Of a DNA stretch of 13,943 nucleotides, positions 1 to 7,613 are shown piece after piece. Both the position numbers and the translations under genes were made by a program. Source of the stretch: an uncultured Polyangiaceae bacterium. Its GTDB lineage: Bacteria > Myxococcota_A > Polyangia > Polyangiales > Houyiibacteriaceae. Positions within the stretch are counted from its first letter, which is position 1; each line of letters begins with the position of its first letter. Below the pieces are notes generated by a model that searched no databases, was not told the DNA's origin, and saw only the letters and a program-made list of their open reading frames with translations. The stretch spans positions 1-13,943 of the forward strand of contig CAMYJN010000012.1 in the NCBI GenBank assembly GCA_947258625.1, in the 5' to 3' direction.

Positions 1-709
1 CGGCGATGAGCAGCTCTTTGCTCTTGGTCTGCATCTGGTCGACCTGCCCGCGGCAGAGCTGGTGGTGCTCGGTCGCCGCCGACGTCACGCCGCCGACGAA
101 GCGGTGACCATCGCTCACTAGATCACTATTCCCTAGCACCATCGCCGCGCCGCCCGACCCGAGCGTGAGCGTGGCAAAGTTATCGCGAAATGTCGCTTCA
201 TCGAGATCGGGGTCGTTGAGTCGCGCGATGGTGCTCTCGACGACGAACCGGCTGTTTTCGCCGTCGACCACCAGCCCGTACTCGATTTGACCGCGCTCGA
301 TCATGTTCCCGACGATGTCCATTGCATTGAGAAAGCCGAGGCAGGCGTTGCCGAGGTCGAAGTTCATGCAGTCTGGGCCGAGGCCGAGGTTGCTGTGGAC
401 GATGCACGACGTCGACGGCTCGATGTAGTCGCGGCAGACCGAGGTGTTGATCACGATGCCCAAACGGCCGCGGTCGATGCCGGCCTGCTCAATCGCTAGC
501 TCTGCCGCCGCCGTTGCCGCCTGCGAAGGCTGGAACTCAACGCCCCACATCCGGCGCGCGCGGATGCCGGTGACGCCTTCGAGAAAACCCGGCTGGAGGC
601 CGAGCCGGCGCATGGGTTCAGCAAGCTTCGTTTCGAGCTCTTCCGACGTGACGCGGTCGGCGCCATCGACATGGGCGACGCTCGAAATGGAGACCTGGTC
701 GAAACGCAC
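1..709 (-). CDS. oleA: OleA-like thiolase / 3-oxoacyl-ACP synthase III family protein, 3' end missing
   Basis: The reverse strand is open from a GTG at 709 to the window edge (236 codons, roughly two thirds of the family length). An in-frame TAG at 719-721 leaves GTG 709 as the only early start, with AGGG seven bases ahead. The product begins (V/M)RFDQVSISSVAHVDG, as OleA proteins do. Cys123 lies in NACLGF, the nucleophile motif of thiolase-fold condensing enzymes. Glu97 in CRDYIEPST matches the glutamate that OleA uses as base, as I recall from the Xanthomonas enzyme. Known OleA joins two long-chain acyl-CoAs head to head by a Claisen condensation to a beta-keto acid, the first step of long-chain olefin synthesis. 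The later histidine and asparagine of the catalytic site lie outside the window. No oleB, oleC or oleD is visible, so a FabH-like role in another lipid pathway remains possible. Confidence 0.85.
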   Translation of the reverse strand, partial: MRFDQVSISSVAHVDGADRVTSEELETKLAEPMRRLGLQPGFLEGVTGIRARRMWGVEFQPSQAATAAAELAIEQAGIDRGRLGIVINTSVCRDYIEPSTSCIVHSNLGLGPDCMNFDLGNACLGFLNAMDIVGNMIERGQIEYGLVVDGENSRFVVESTIARLNDPDLDEATFRDNFATLTLGSGGAAMVLGNSDLVSDGHRFVGGVTSAATEHHQLCRGQVDQMQTKSKELLIA

Positions 710-850
710 CGGGCGACCCTAGTCCGGGCTCGGCGATGCGACAAGCCCCGGCCCCCGAGCACGGCGTGCGTTCAGATTCCTGCGGAAGGCGCTCACCGAC
801 GGGTCCACTTACGCGTTTGCTCGTCTTGGGGTATTCATGCGAGTGACAGG

Positions 851-1834
851 ATGATGCGAACCACCCTCCTCAGCGTCGCGGCCGTGCTGTTGCTGTCTCT
901 TGCAGCGCTCGGCTATTTCCTTTTTCGACCGCTGTCCGACGTGCCGGTTCCTGCTGACTTCCAATGTTATGACCTCGGGCAGGGGGCGTATGTGCCTCTC
1001 GATGCACCGACCCAGACCTTTGGCATCGGCCTCTCCTATGCGGGTCACATCGAAGAGACGGCGTCGTCGTTCGATCCAGATGCGGCGCCGCCCGTTTTCG
1101 TGAAGAGTCGCACTAGCTTGGTGCGGTCGGGCGCCGAAGTGTCGTTCCCAACCCCAGAGTTCTTGATCGAGAGCGCTGATGCGTTCGAGCTTGGGCTCGG
1201 GGACACCCTTCGCAGCGACTTCCCCGACCTCGCGCCGTTGCTCGACTACGAAGTCGAGATGGGGATGGTCTTGCTCGAGGACATCGACCCGTCACGGCTC
1301 GACGACCCGAGTTTCGCGCCGCGGCTCGGGTTCTTCATCGCCAACGACCTTTCGGCGCGATCGATTGGCATCCTAGGCGAGGGACGACCGAACCGTCACG
1401 CGTATTGGGGCCTATCGAAGAGCTTCCCCGGTTTCATGCCGGTCGCCGACAAGGCCTGGGTCCCGGAGAAGCCCATGCCCAATGGCATCCCCTGTGTCGA
1501 GATCGAAAGCCTCGTCAACGGTGAAGTTCGCCAACACCAGTCGACCGCGGATCTAATCTACACGCCGGTCCAGATGCTGCGCTTCATTCACGCCAAGTTT
1601 CCCGAAGCGCCGCTCTCGAAGGGCACGATCGTGCTGATGGGCACTCCGGGAGGGGTTGCGATGAGCACACCTCGATGGCTCGTGCGCTTGGGCAACCTCG
1701 TGGGCATGAGCCGCTTTCGCAAGCTCGCGGCCAAGCTCGACGGCGACACGTCGCGCTTCCTCGAGGTCGGCGATGAGGTGACGGTGCGCGGCCAAGGGCT
1801 CGGCAAGGTCAGCGTGACCATTGCCGCTCAGTAA
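851..1834 (+). CDS. Fumarylacetoacetate hydrolase (FAH) family protein with N-terminal membrane anchor
   Basis: A 327-residue protein. The ATG at 851 (or 854) is chosen because residues 5-25 then form a hydrophobic segment starting TLLSVAAVLLLSLAALG; a longer in-frame reading upstream adds only low-complexity sequence. The FAH fold follows: SYAGHIEE (64-69, active-site His66), DYEVEMG (132-138, metal-binding Glu134 and Glu136), IANDLSAR (163-170, metal-binding Asp165), SKSFPGF (189-195, Lys190) and MGTPGGVA (263-270). All residues expected for a working Mg/Mn-dependent C-C hydrolase, hydratase or decarboxylase seem present. The substrate cannot be told from sequence. Most family members are soluble and cytosolic, so the anchor is unusual. 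No clear signal-peptidase site is visible, and charges on the two sides of the helix are balanced, so topology is uncertain. The gene stands alone and converges with the cofactor gene, overlapping it by seven bases. Confidence 0.85.
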   Translation: MMRTTLLSVAAVLLLSLAALGYFLFRPLSDVPVPADFQCYDLGQGAYVPLDAPTQTFGIGLSYAGHIEETASSFDPDAAPPVFVKSRTSLVRSGAEVSFPTPEFLIESADAFELGLGDTLRSDFPDLAPLLDYEVEMGMVLLEDIDPSRLDDPSFAPRLGFFIANDLSARSIGILGEGRPNRHAYWGLSKSFPGFMPVADKAWVPEKPMPNGIPCVEIESLVNGEVRQHQSTADLIYTPVQMLRFIHAKFPEAPLSKGTIVLMGTPGGVAMSTPRWLVRLGNLVGMSRFRKLAAKLDGDTSRFLEVGDEVTVRGQGLGKVSVTIAAQ

Positions 1835-3471
1835 TCCCCCGACCTGCCGGGCCGATTCTTCCCGTCCAGCAAGGTGTTGGGTGTGTCCACGTCGATGTTC
1901 ACGCCAGGACTTTCGACATCGACGTAGCAGATCGCAGCCGCGTGGCGGTGAAAGAGCGCTTTGCCTCCCACGTCGCCGGCGAGTGCGAGGAGCTCGGGGA
2001 AGTGCTGCGAACCCCACAGAACCGGATTGCCGCGCTTCCTGCCGAATGTCGGAATGAAAATGCTGAGCTCGCCATCCGAAGTGAAGGCATCCACCAGTCG
2101 ATCGATGACCTCGGCACTCACCCACGGCATGTCTCCAAGCGCCACCAGCACCCCATGCACGTCGTTTCCCAGTGCCGCGACGCCCGTTCGAATCGAGGTG
2201 GCGATCCCCTCTTCGTAATCCGGATTGTGCACGAGATCCACGTCGCGACCCGATAACGCTTCCTCTATGCGTTCGCGTTCGTGACCCGTGACGACGATGA
2301 CCCGTTCCGCTCGGCTCGCGAGAAGCTCATCCACGACACGGGCCACCATTGGGGTCCCGTCCACAATCATGGTGAGCTTGTTTGCGTCGCCCATTCTTCG
2401 AGACTCCCCCGCGGCAAGCACCACGGCGGCGATCTGCTTGTGCGATCGACTCGGACTCGTGAGGTTTCGGGGCATGGGTCGTCCTGGAATCTCCTTCAAA
2501 AGGCCACCGACGCCAAGCCCCGTGATCAGCGTCGAGTCCACGGGCTCCCCGATGAAGTGCCGACGTAAGACTTGATCGAAGCCACTCGGATTCAGGGAGC
2601 GCGCGCAGCCGGGCAGGCCGAAGACGGTCCTATCGCCCAGCGTTCCAAGCATCAATAGATTCCCTGGATCGACGGGCATGCCCAAATGCACGACTTCGCC
2701 GCCCGCATCGACCAGCCCGGACGGAATGACGTCGCCGCGGTCCACAATCGCCGATGCGCCCAGCAGTAGAATGGGGTCACAGCCTTCGTCCCGCAGCGAC
2801 TCGATTGCACGTGCAACCGCTTCCCTCGAATGGTGACAACGAATCTCGCGGCGAACCTCGGACCCCAAGGTGCTGAGACGAGCGCGCTGCGCACGACTTG
2901 CACGCTCTAGCAAGGCCTGGCTCATGCCCGGCAGCTCGGTGAGGACGAGTCCAGCCTGGAAGCGGCCCAAAGGAGCGACTCGCAATGCGGGCAAATCACC
3001 GAGAACGACCCTCCATTTTGCAACGTCGGCCTCTGGCACCGAGAAGGGAATCACCTTCACCGTCGCGACCATCGTGTCGGGGCGCACCAATGAATACTCC
3101 GGGAGCGTCGCAATGGTGGTCGATTCGGAAATGCGGTTTGCGGCATTGATTCGATCTCGGTCGATCTGTAAGAGTCCGAGGTGTGACGCATGAAGGTTGC
3201 ATCTCCCGGTGCTCGCCGGAGATGCCCAGATCGAGGGATGCCTCAAGAACGACGCCAAGGTCCGAGCAGCATCGTCTTCGTGCACGTCGCCGTCTTCCAA
3301 CCGCGCGACCACGATTCGCGTGTAAGCGCTTTCCCGAAGGCGACCGATGTCTTTTGCCGTCAGGATTGCTCCCTTTTTGATAGCTCCGGCGCCGCTGCGG
3401 AGCCGTAAGGTGTGGGCGAGAATCGAGCCTTCGAGGCCGGGAGCCTGGATGTCGACCGCGCCAAACTTCAT
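1828..3471 (-). CDS. MoeA-like/MocA-like fusion: molybdopterin-binding and cytidylyltransferase protein
   Basis: A 547-residue two-part protein. Residues 1 to about 340 resemble the molybdopterin-binding (MoeA/MogA-type) domain: LLLGASAIVDRGDVIP (235-250) and FGLPGCARS (284-292) match its substrate loop and GLPG element. Residues 347-547 are an NTP-transferase domain of the MobA/MocA family, with LAAGESRRMG (352-361) followed by DANKL, and a central LGDMP motif. MocA transfers CMP to Mo-molybdopterin to give molybdopterin cytosine dinucleotide, the cofactor of xanthine oxidase-family enzymes, so its place directly opposite the CO dehydrogenase operon makes functional sense. Such fusions are known as molybdopterin-binding/glycosyltransferase family 2 proteins. 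The start is ATG 3471 with AGGG about eight bases upstream. CTP over GTP preference is inferred from the motif and the neighbourhood, not proven. Confidence 0.88.
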   Translation of the reverse strand: MKFGAVDIQAPGLEGSILAHTLRLRSGAGAIKKGAILTAKDIGRLRESAYTRIVVARLEDGDVHEDDAARTLASFLRHPSIWASPASTGRCNLHASHLGLLQIDRDRINAANRISESTTIATLPEYSLVRPDTMVATVKVIPFSVPEADVAKWRVVLGDLPALRVAPLGRFQAGLVLTELPGMSQALLERASRAQRARLSTLGSEVRREIRCHHSREAVARAIESLRDEGCDPILLLGASAIVDRGDVIPSGLVDAGGEVVHLGMPVDPGNLLMLGTLGDRTVFGLPGCARSLNPSGFDQVLRRHFIGEPVDSTLITGLGVGGLLKEIPGRPMPRNLTSPSRSHKQIAAVVLAAGESRRMGDANKLTMIVDGTPMVARVVDELLASRAERVIVVTGHERERIEEALSGRDVDLVHNPDYEEGIATSIRTGVAALGNDVHGVLVALGDMPWVSAEVIDRLVDAFTSDGELSIFIPTFGRKRGNPVLWGSQHFPELLALAGDVGGKALFHRHAAAICYVDVESPGVNIDVDTPNTLLDGKNRPGRSGDY

Positions 3472-3556
3472 CGGATAACCCTACCGGTTCTCGAGCGCGG
3501 GCGTTAGAGTCGACCTGAAGGACCTCCGTGGCAGCGCTTTCACACAGTGTAGTGCA
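3472..3556. promoter_or_regulatory. Divergent intergenic region between the cofactor fusion gene and coxD
   Basis: These 85 bases separate two divergently read genes, so promoters for both must lie here or inside the neighbouring coding ends. I see no clear -35/-10 pair. A nine-base palindrome ACACAGTGT sits at 3542-3550, seven bases before the coxD ATG, where a ribosome binding site would normally be; no purine-rich Shine-Dalgarno is visible for coxD. The palindrome could be an operator half or chance. No regulator gene is encoded in the window. Confidence 0.4.
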
Positions 3557-4426
3557 ATGAGCATCGATTCTCTCGAAGAGATTGCGGAGACGCTTCGCGG
3601 ACAAGAGTACGTGTCGGACGATGCGGTTTCGATGAGCCTCTACCTCGCCCTGAAGATGCAGCGTCCGTTGTTTCTCGAGGGCGCACCGGGCGTCGGTAAG
3701 ACCGAAATCGCGCGAGTTCTCAGCGGCGCATTCGGCGCCGAGCTCATTCGCCTGCAGTGCTATGAAGGGCTCGACATCCATCATGCCCTATACGAATGGA
3801 ACTACCCACGCCAGCTCTTGCGGCTGCAAGCAGGCCACAAAGAAGACTTGGGTGAGATCTATTCGGAAGACTTCCTTCTGAAACGACCGCTGCTCCAGGC
3901 CATCGATCCGAGTCGCAAAAGCGCTCCGGTCCTCCTCATCGACGAAATCGACCGTGCCGACGAGGAGTTCGAGAGCTTCCTTCTCGAGCTTCTGAGTGAC
4001 TTCCAAGTCACGATTCCTGAGCTCGGCAGTGTCAAAGCGAGCCATCGCCCCATCGTGATCCTCACTTCGAACCGAACGCGCGAGATCCACGACGCCTTGA
4101 AGCGTCGATGCATCTATTGCTGGATCGACTATCCGAGCATGCAGAAGGAGTCGGCGATCGTCTCGATGAAGGTGCCGGGCCTCTCGGAGCATGTGCGGAC
4201 GCAAGTCGTTCAATTCGTTCAGAAGCTGCGCGACGAAGACCTCCTCAAACCACCCGGCATCGCCGAAACCCTCGATTGGGCAGAAGCGCTGGTGCTCCTC
4301 GGGATTGCCGAGTTGGACGCGGAAACCGTTCGGCGAACCCTGGGCGTCGTCCTGAAGCATCAAGAGGACATCTCCATCGTTGAGCGGCTTCTCGATGATC
4401 AAGGCTGGGCAGCGCAGGCGGGATAG
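3557..4426 (+). CDS. coxD: CoxD, MoxR-family AAA+ ATPase for CO dehydrogenase maturation
   Basis: A 289-residue AAA+ protein. Walker A is GAPGVGKT (42-49), Walker B is VLLIDEIDRAD (125-135), sensor 1 is in LTSNRTRE (169-176), and an arginine-finger candidate lies in LKRRC (181-185). The helical lid follows to the C terminus. Length and layout match CoxD. In Oligotropha carboxidovorans, CoxD is reported to act as a membrane-associated chaperone-like ATPase needed to build the [CuSMoO2] centre, working on apo-enzyme after the Mo cofactor is in place. MoxR ATPases usually pair with a VWA protein, and coxE follows after only three bases. This is the first gene of the operon. ATG 3557 is the first good start in frame but lacks an obvious Shine-Dalgarno. 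Confidence 0.93.
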   Translation: MSIDSLEEIAETLRGQEYVSDDAVSMSLYLALKMQRPLFLEGAPGVGKTEIARVLSGAFGAELIRLQCYEGLDIHHALYEWNYPRQLLRLQAGHKEDLGEIYSEDFLLKRPLLQAIDPSRKSAPVLLIDEIDRADEEFESFLLELLSDFQVTIPELGSVKASHRPIVILTSNRTREIHDALKRRCIYCWIDYPSMQKESAIVSMKVPGLSEHVRTQVVQFVQKLRDEDLLKPPGIAETLDWAEALVLLGIAELDAETVRRTLGVVLKHQEDISIVERLLDDQGWAAQAG

Positions 4427-4429
4427 CTC

Positions 4430-5635
4430 ATGTCTCGCTTGCCTCCAGCTCAAAGCGAATCCTCCAACGCATCGATGGAGCTCCGGCTGGTCGAGTTCGT
4501 CCAACGGCTCCGGCGGCTCGGCCTTCCTATCGGCGTCGACCAATCCGTCGGCTTTGCCGAGGCGTTCGCGTGGATACAGCCATTGAGTCGCCGTGAGGTG
4601 TATCACGCCGCGCGCGCCACCTTGGTCAACCGCCAGGAGTACTTGGAGCTCTTCGATCGTGCTTTTTCGGAGTTCTGGGACCGTCGAGCGATCAGCCCGC
4701 GGCCGCAGAAAACGCCGCAGGCGCCACGGCACAGGCCTGAAGAGTTTCGACGTCCAAGCCTGGTTTCGTTCATGGCGGAGAAGGCCAAGCGGCAGAGCAA
4801 GGATATCGACGTCACCGATCGCACCGAAACTGCGACCGAAGTCGAATGGCTGCAGCGCAAAGACTTCGCGAAAATGACCGAAGACGAGCTTCGCGCGCTC
4901 CGGCAATCCATGTCCGGCCTTCGATGGGATTTTAGTCAGCGCCTCAGTCATCGGCTCGTGAAAAGCACGCGTGGCCGCATGTTGGACCACCGAGAAACCC
5001 TGCGAAGGGCGGCAAAGTTGGGCGGCGTCGCCGTCGAGCTTCGACATCGAGAGCGCAAAGACAAGACGCGACCGCTCGTGCTCATTGCGGACATCAGCGG
5101 TTCGATGGAGCTTTACAGTCGAATCGTTCTTCAGTTTTTTCACGGGCTGAGTCAGCAACTCGATCGGACCGAGGCGTTCGTGTTCGGCACGCGCTTGACC
5201 CGTGTCACCGATGCATTTCGGCTTCGGGACGTCGACCTCGCGCTCGATGCGGTGTCCCACGAAGTGGCCGACTTCGCAGGAGGCACCCGGATTGCGGAGA
5301 GCTTGCGTGCATTCCGCAAGCAGTGGGGCCCGAGAGCGCTTCGCCGCGGTGCGGTGGCCATCATCATCTCCGACGGTTGCGAGACGGGCGAGGTCGATCA
5401 GCTCGCGCGAGAAGTGCAGGCGCTTCGACGTAGCTGCTATCGGCTGATTTGGCTGAACCCGCGTCTAGGACAGCGGCGCTACGAGCCGCGGGTTCGCGGG
5501 ATGGCCGCCGTCCTGCCGCACGTGGACGATTTTCTGCCCATCCACAATTTCGAGTCACTCCGGCAGCTCAGAGAGCATCTGGCCCGGTTACCCAAGCGAA
5601 AGGGAGGTCCCAGTGAAGCTAGCAGGAGACTATAA
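4430..5635 (+). CDS. coxE: CoxE, VWA-domain protein for CO dehydrogenase maturation
   Basis: A 401-residue protein with an N-terminal CoxE-type helical region (about 17-90), a charged linker (about 90-140) and a C-terminal von Willebrand A domain (about 214-390). The metal-ion-dependent adhesion site is complete: DISGS (221-225), the threonine in GGTRI (284-288), and the aspartate in ISDG (313-316). VWA proteins of this type are the usual partner of MoxR ATPases, binding the target while the ATPase remodels it; CoxE is reported to act with CoxD in copper insertion. Start ATG 4430 lies three bases after the coxD stop, suggesting coupled translation. The last 23 bases overlap coxG in another frame. 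Residues 82-110 are rich in Arg and Pro and probably disordered. Confidence 0.92.
   Translation: MSRLPPAQSESSNASMELRLVEFVQRLRRLGLPIGVDQSVGFAEAFAWIQPLSRREVYHAARATLVNRQEYLELFDRAFSEFWDRRAISPRPQKTPQAPRHRPEEFRRPSLVSFMAEKAKRQSKDIDVTDRTETATEVEWLQRKDFAKMTEDELRALRQSMSGLRWDFSQRLSHRLVKSTRGRMLDHRETLRRAAKLGGVAVELRHRERKDKTRPLVLIADISGSMELYSRIVLQFFHGLSQQLDRTEAFVFGTRLTRVTDAFRLRDVDLALDAVSHEVADFAGGTRIAESLRAFRKQWGPRALRRGAVAIIISDGCETGEVDQLAREVQALRRSCYRLIWLNPRLGQRRYEPRVRGMAAVLPHVDDFLPIHNFESLRQLREHLARLPKRKGGPSEASRRL
5601..5608 (+). promoter_or_regulatory. Shine-Dalgarno for coxG, inside the end of coxE
   Basis: AGGGAGGT lies four bases before the GTG at 5613 and inside the coxE coding end. It is among the strongest ribosome binding sites in the operon and fixes GTG 5613 as the coxG start despite the 23-base overlap with coxE. 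Confidence 0.75.
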
Positions 5636-6221
5636 GTTCGAGGCGCCGACTTCCGAGGTTTGGAAAGCCTTGCTCGATCCGGTCGTGCTCGCCGCGGTCA
5701 TGCCGGGCTGCGAAAAACTCGAGCTGGTGGACGGCGCCTACGTCGGAGAGCTGAACATCAAGGTCGGTCCCGTGCAGGGGAAATTCCAAGGCAAAGTCAT
5801 CCTTGCCGACGTCGAGGAGGAAAAGGGCTACACCATGACCGTCGACGGGCGCGGCCAACCTGGGTTCGTGAAGGCCACGGCCGCGGTCAAACTCACCCCC
5901 GAGGGCGAGGAAACCAAGATGGAATATGACGCGGATGCTCAGGTTGGTGGCCGCATCGCGAGTGTGGGGCAGCGTCTGATCGATTCGTCCGCCAGAGCCA
6001 TCATCAAGGAAAGCCTCGAAGGCTTGAACGCCAATGTCAAAGCGCGGGCGAACGTGGCGGAAGGCGAAGAGGCCGTGGTCATTCAAGCAAGCCAATCCGA
6101 ATTCGCGACCCGGGTGGCAAAGGAAGTCGCAAAGGACTTGATTCCACCGCCGGTGCGCACGGCGTTGATCGTATTGGCACTAGTCGGGATTGGCGCGCTG
6201 ATATACCTTCTGAGTCGTTGA
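5613..6221 (+). CDS. coxG: CoxG, SRPBCC-fold membrane-anchoring protein of CO dehydrogenase
   Basis: A 202-residue protein. Residues 1 to about 150 form a CoxG/SRPBCC domain, beginning LAGDYKFEAPTSEVWKALLD and including MPGCEKLELVDG (30-41), typical of the family. A linker leads to one C-terminal hydrophobic helix (about 183-201, TALIVLALVGIGALIYLLS) that would hold it in the cytoplasmic membrane with the domain in the cytosol. CoxG has been described as the membrane recruitment factor for CO dehydrogenase, and recent work assigns it menaquinone binding that lets electrons leave the enzyme. The SRPBCC cavity fits a lipid-like ligand. GTG start with a strong Shine-Dalgarno. It lies before the structural genes, between the maturation pair and coxM, rather than after coxF as in Oligotropha. 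Confidence 0.92.
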   Translation: MKLAGDYKFEAPTSEVWKALLDPVVLAAVMPGCEKLELVDGAYVGELNIKVGPVQGKFQGKVILADVEEEKGYTMTVDGRGQPGFVKATAAVKLTPEGEETKMEYDADAQVGGRIASVGQRLIDSSARAIIKESLEGLNANVKARANVAEGEEAVVIQASQSEFATRVAKEVAKDLIPPPVRTALIVLALVGIGALIYLLSR

Positions 6222-6249
6222 CCAGACACGCTTTCAAGGGAGAAGACCT

Positions 6250-7122
6250 GTGATACCAGCAGCGTTCGACTATCACTCCCCGCAATCGTTGGATGAGGCG
6301 CTGTCGCTGCTCCAACGACATGCGGGTGACGCGAAAATTCTGGCCGGCGGCCAAAGTCTCATCCCTGCGATGCGGTTCCGTCTGGCGATGCCGTCGATCT
6401 TGATCGACATCAACCAGCTGAACGACCTTCGGTACATCGAAGAGAGAGCCGACTACCTGGCCATTGGGGCGATGACACTCGAGCATTCCCTCGAAGACTC
6501 TCCAGTAGTTCGCAGCTCGTATCCGCTGCTTCGGGATACTGCGGTGGTGATCGCCGACCCTTTGGTACGGAACATGGCCACAGTCGGCGGCAACATCGCG
6601 CATGCGGATCCCGCCAACGATCACCCCGCGACGATGCTCGCGTACCGAGCGACCGTCGTGGCCAAGGGGCCGAAGGGCGAGCGAACCATCGCGATCGATG
6701 ATTTTTTTACCGGCCTATTCGAGAACGCGATGGCCGAGGATGAGATCCTCACCGAGATTCGGATTCCGAAGCCGAGCGCGAACAGCGGCGGTGCGTACAC
6801 GAAGCTCGAGCGCAAGGTTGGCGACTACGCGATTTCGGCGGCGGCGGTTCAGTTACGACTCGATGGGTCTAAGGTTGCGGAGGCGCGAATCGGTTTGACC
6901 AATGTGAGCGCCGTGCCCATGCGGGCGAAGGCCGCGGAGGCCGAGTTGGTCGGCAAGTCGATCAGCGATGCCGTCATGGAAGCCACAGGTAAAGCGGCGG
7001 CGGGCGAATGCGACCCCTCCCCCGACCTTCGGGGTGGCGTGGATTACAAGCGGGACATCACCAGGGTCATGGTGAAGCGCTCGATTCAGCAGGCCGTTGC
7101 GAGAGCCAAGGGAGGCAAGTGA
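6250..7122 (+). CDS. coxM: CoxM, FAD-binding medium subunit of CO dehydrogenase
   Basis: A 290-residue flavoprotein subunit close to the usual length. The two FAD-binding signatures are AGGQS (32-36) and [11 protein letters not shown] (111-121), followed by the C-terminal CO-dehydrogenase flavoprotein domain ([16 protein letters not shown], 185-200). It takes electrons from the CoxS iron-sulfur clusters and passes them on, by current models to the quinone pool. The start is GTG 6250, with AAGGGAG at 6236-6242 upstream; the product then begins [11 protein letters not shown], as medium subunits do. The stop TGA shares its last base with the coxS ATG (TGATG), a classic coupling arrangement giving balanced subunit amounts. 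Confidence 0.95.
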   Translation: MIPAAFDYHSPQSLDEALSLLQRHAGDAKILAGGQSLIPAMRFRLAMPSILIDINQLNDLRYIEERADYLAIGAMTLEHSLEDSPVVRSSYPLLRDTAVVIADPLVRNMATVGGNIAHADPANDHPATMLAYRATVVAKGPKGERTIAIDDFFTGLFENAMAEDEILTEIRIPKPSANSGGAYTKLERKVGDYAISAAAVQLRLDGSKVAEARIGLTNVSAVPMRAKAAEAELVGKSISDAVMEATGKAAAGECDPSPDLRGGVDYKRDITRVMVKRSIQQAVARAKGGK

Positions 7123-7613
7123 TGAGTGAGCACGAGGTAACTCTGACCATCAACGGCGAGAGCGTGACGCGCCCGGTGGAGGCACGCACGCTGCTCGTCC
7201 ACTTCATCCGCGAAGATTTGTCGCTCACCGGAACACACATCGGATGCGACACGACCAGCTGCGGCGCGTGCACGGTCCTCGTCTGCGGAAAGCCGGTGAA
7301 GAGCTGCACGATGTTTGCGGTACAAGCGAACGGCGCCGAGATCGAAACGATCGAGAATCTCGCCGCCGCCGGTACGCTCCACCCGCTGCAAGAAGGATTC
7401 TGGGAGAAGCATGGCCTCCAGTGCGGCTATTGCACACCGGGGATGATCATGAGCGCAAAGGGTTTTCTGGCGGACAACCCAGACCCCACCGAGGATGAGA
7501 TTCGCCACGGGATTTCGGGAAACCTCTGCCGGTGCACGGGTTACAACAAGATCGTGGAAGCCATCCAGTATGCGGCGGAGAAACTCCAAGCTGCCGACGC
7601 AGGAGGTGAGTGA
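7122..7613 (+). CDS. coxS: CoxS, [2Fe-2S] small subunit of CO dehydrogenase
   Basis: A 163-residue protein carrying two [2Fe-2S] clusters. The plant-ferredoxin-like N-terminal cluster uses Cys42, Cys47, Cys50 and Cys62 ([10 protein letters not shown] then SC). The C-terminal four-helix cluster uses Cys101, Cys104, Cys136 and Cys138 (CGYCTPGM and LCRCTGY). All eight ligands are present with family spacing. It relays electrons from the Mo-Cu site in CoxL to FAD in CoxM. ATG 7122 is chosen over a longer in-frame reading because AAGGGAGG at 7108-7115 precedes it by six bases and the protein then starts like other CoxS. Both ends overlap their neighbours by one base. Confidence 0.96.
   Translation: MSEHEVTLTINGESVTRPVEARTLLVHFIREDLSLTGTHIGCDTTSCGACTVLVCGKPVKSCTMFAVQANGAEIETIENLAAAGTLHPLQEGFWEKHGLQCGYCTPGMIMSAKGFLADNPDPTEDEIRHGISGNLCRCTGYNKIVEAIQYAAEKLQAADAGGE
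7601..7606 (+). promoter_or_regulatory. Shine-Dalgarno deciding the coxL start
   Basis: AGGAGG lies six bases before ATG 7613. A GTG at 7610, in the same frame, is directly adjacent, but spacing favours ATG 7613, which also repeats the TGATG overlap seen between coxM and coxS. Confidence 0.7.

Noticed and set aside
671..850. Extending the FAH-family protein 60 residues upstream to ATG 671
   Set aside because: The extra part overlaps the start of the divergent oleA-like gene, has low-complexity Arg-rich sequence and would bury the hydrophobic anchor; ATG 851 fits better.
3530..3546. Possible sigma-54 promoter (TGGCA followed by TTCAC) before coxD
   Set aside because: The -12 half lacks the GC at the required spacing from the -24 GG, and transcription would begin about at the start codon.
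3788..5260. A 490-codon open frame on the reverse strand opposite coxD and coxE
   Set aside because: It spans two well supported genes and the junction between them; no motif, no ribosome site, composition typical of a shadow frame.
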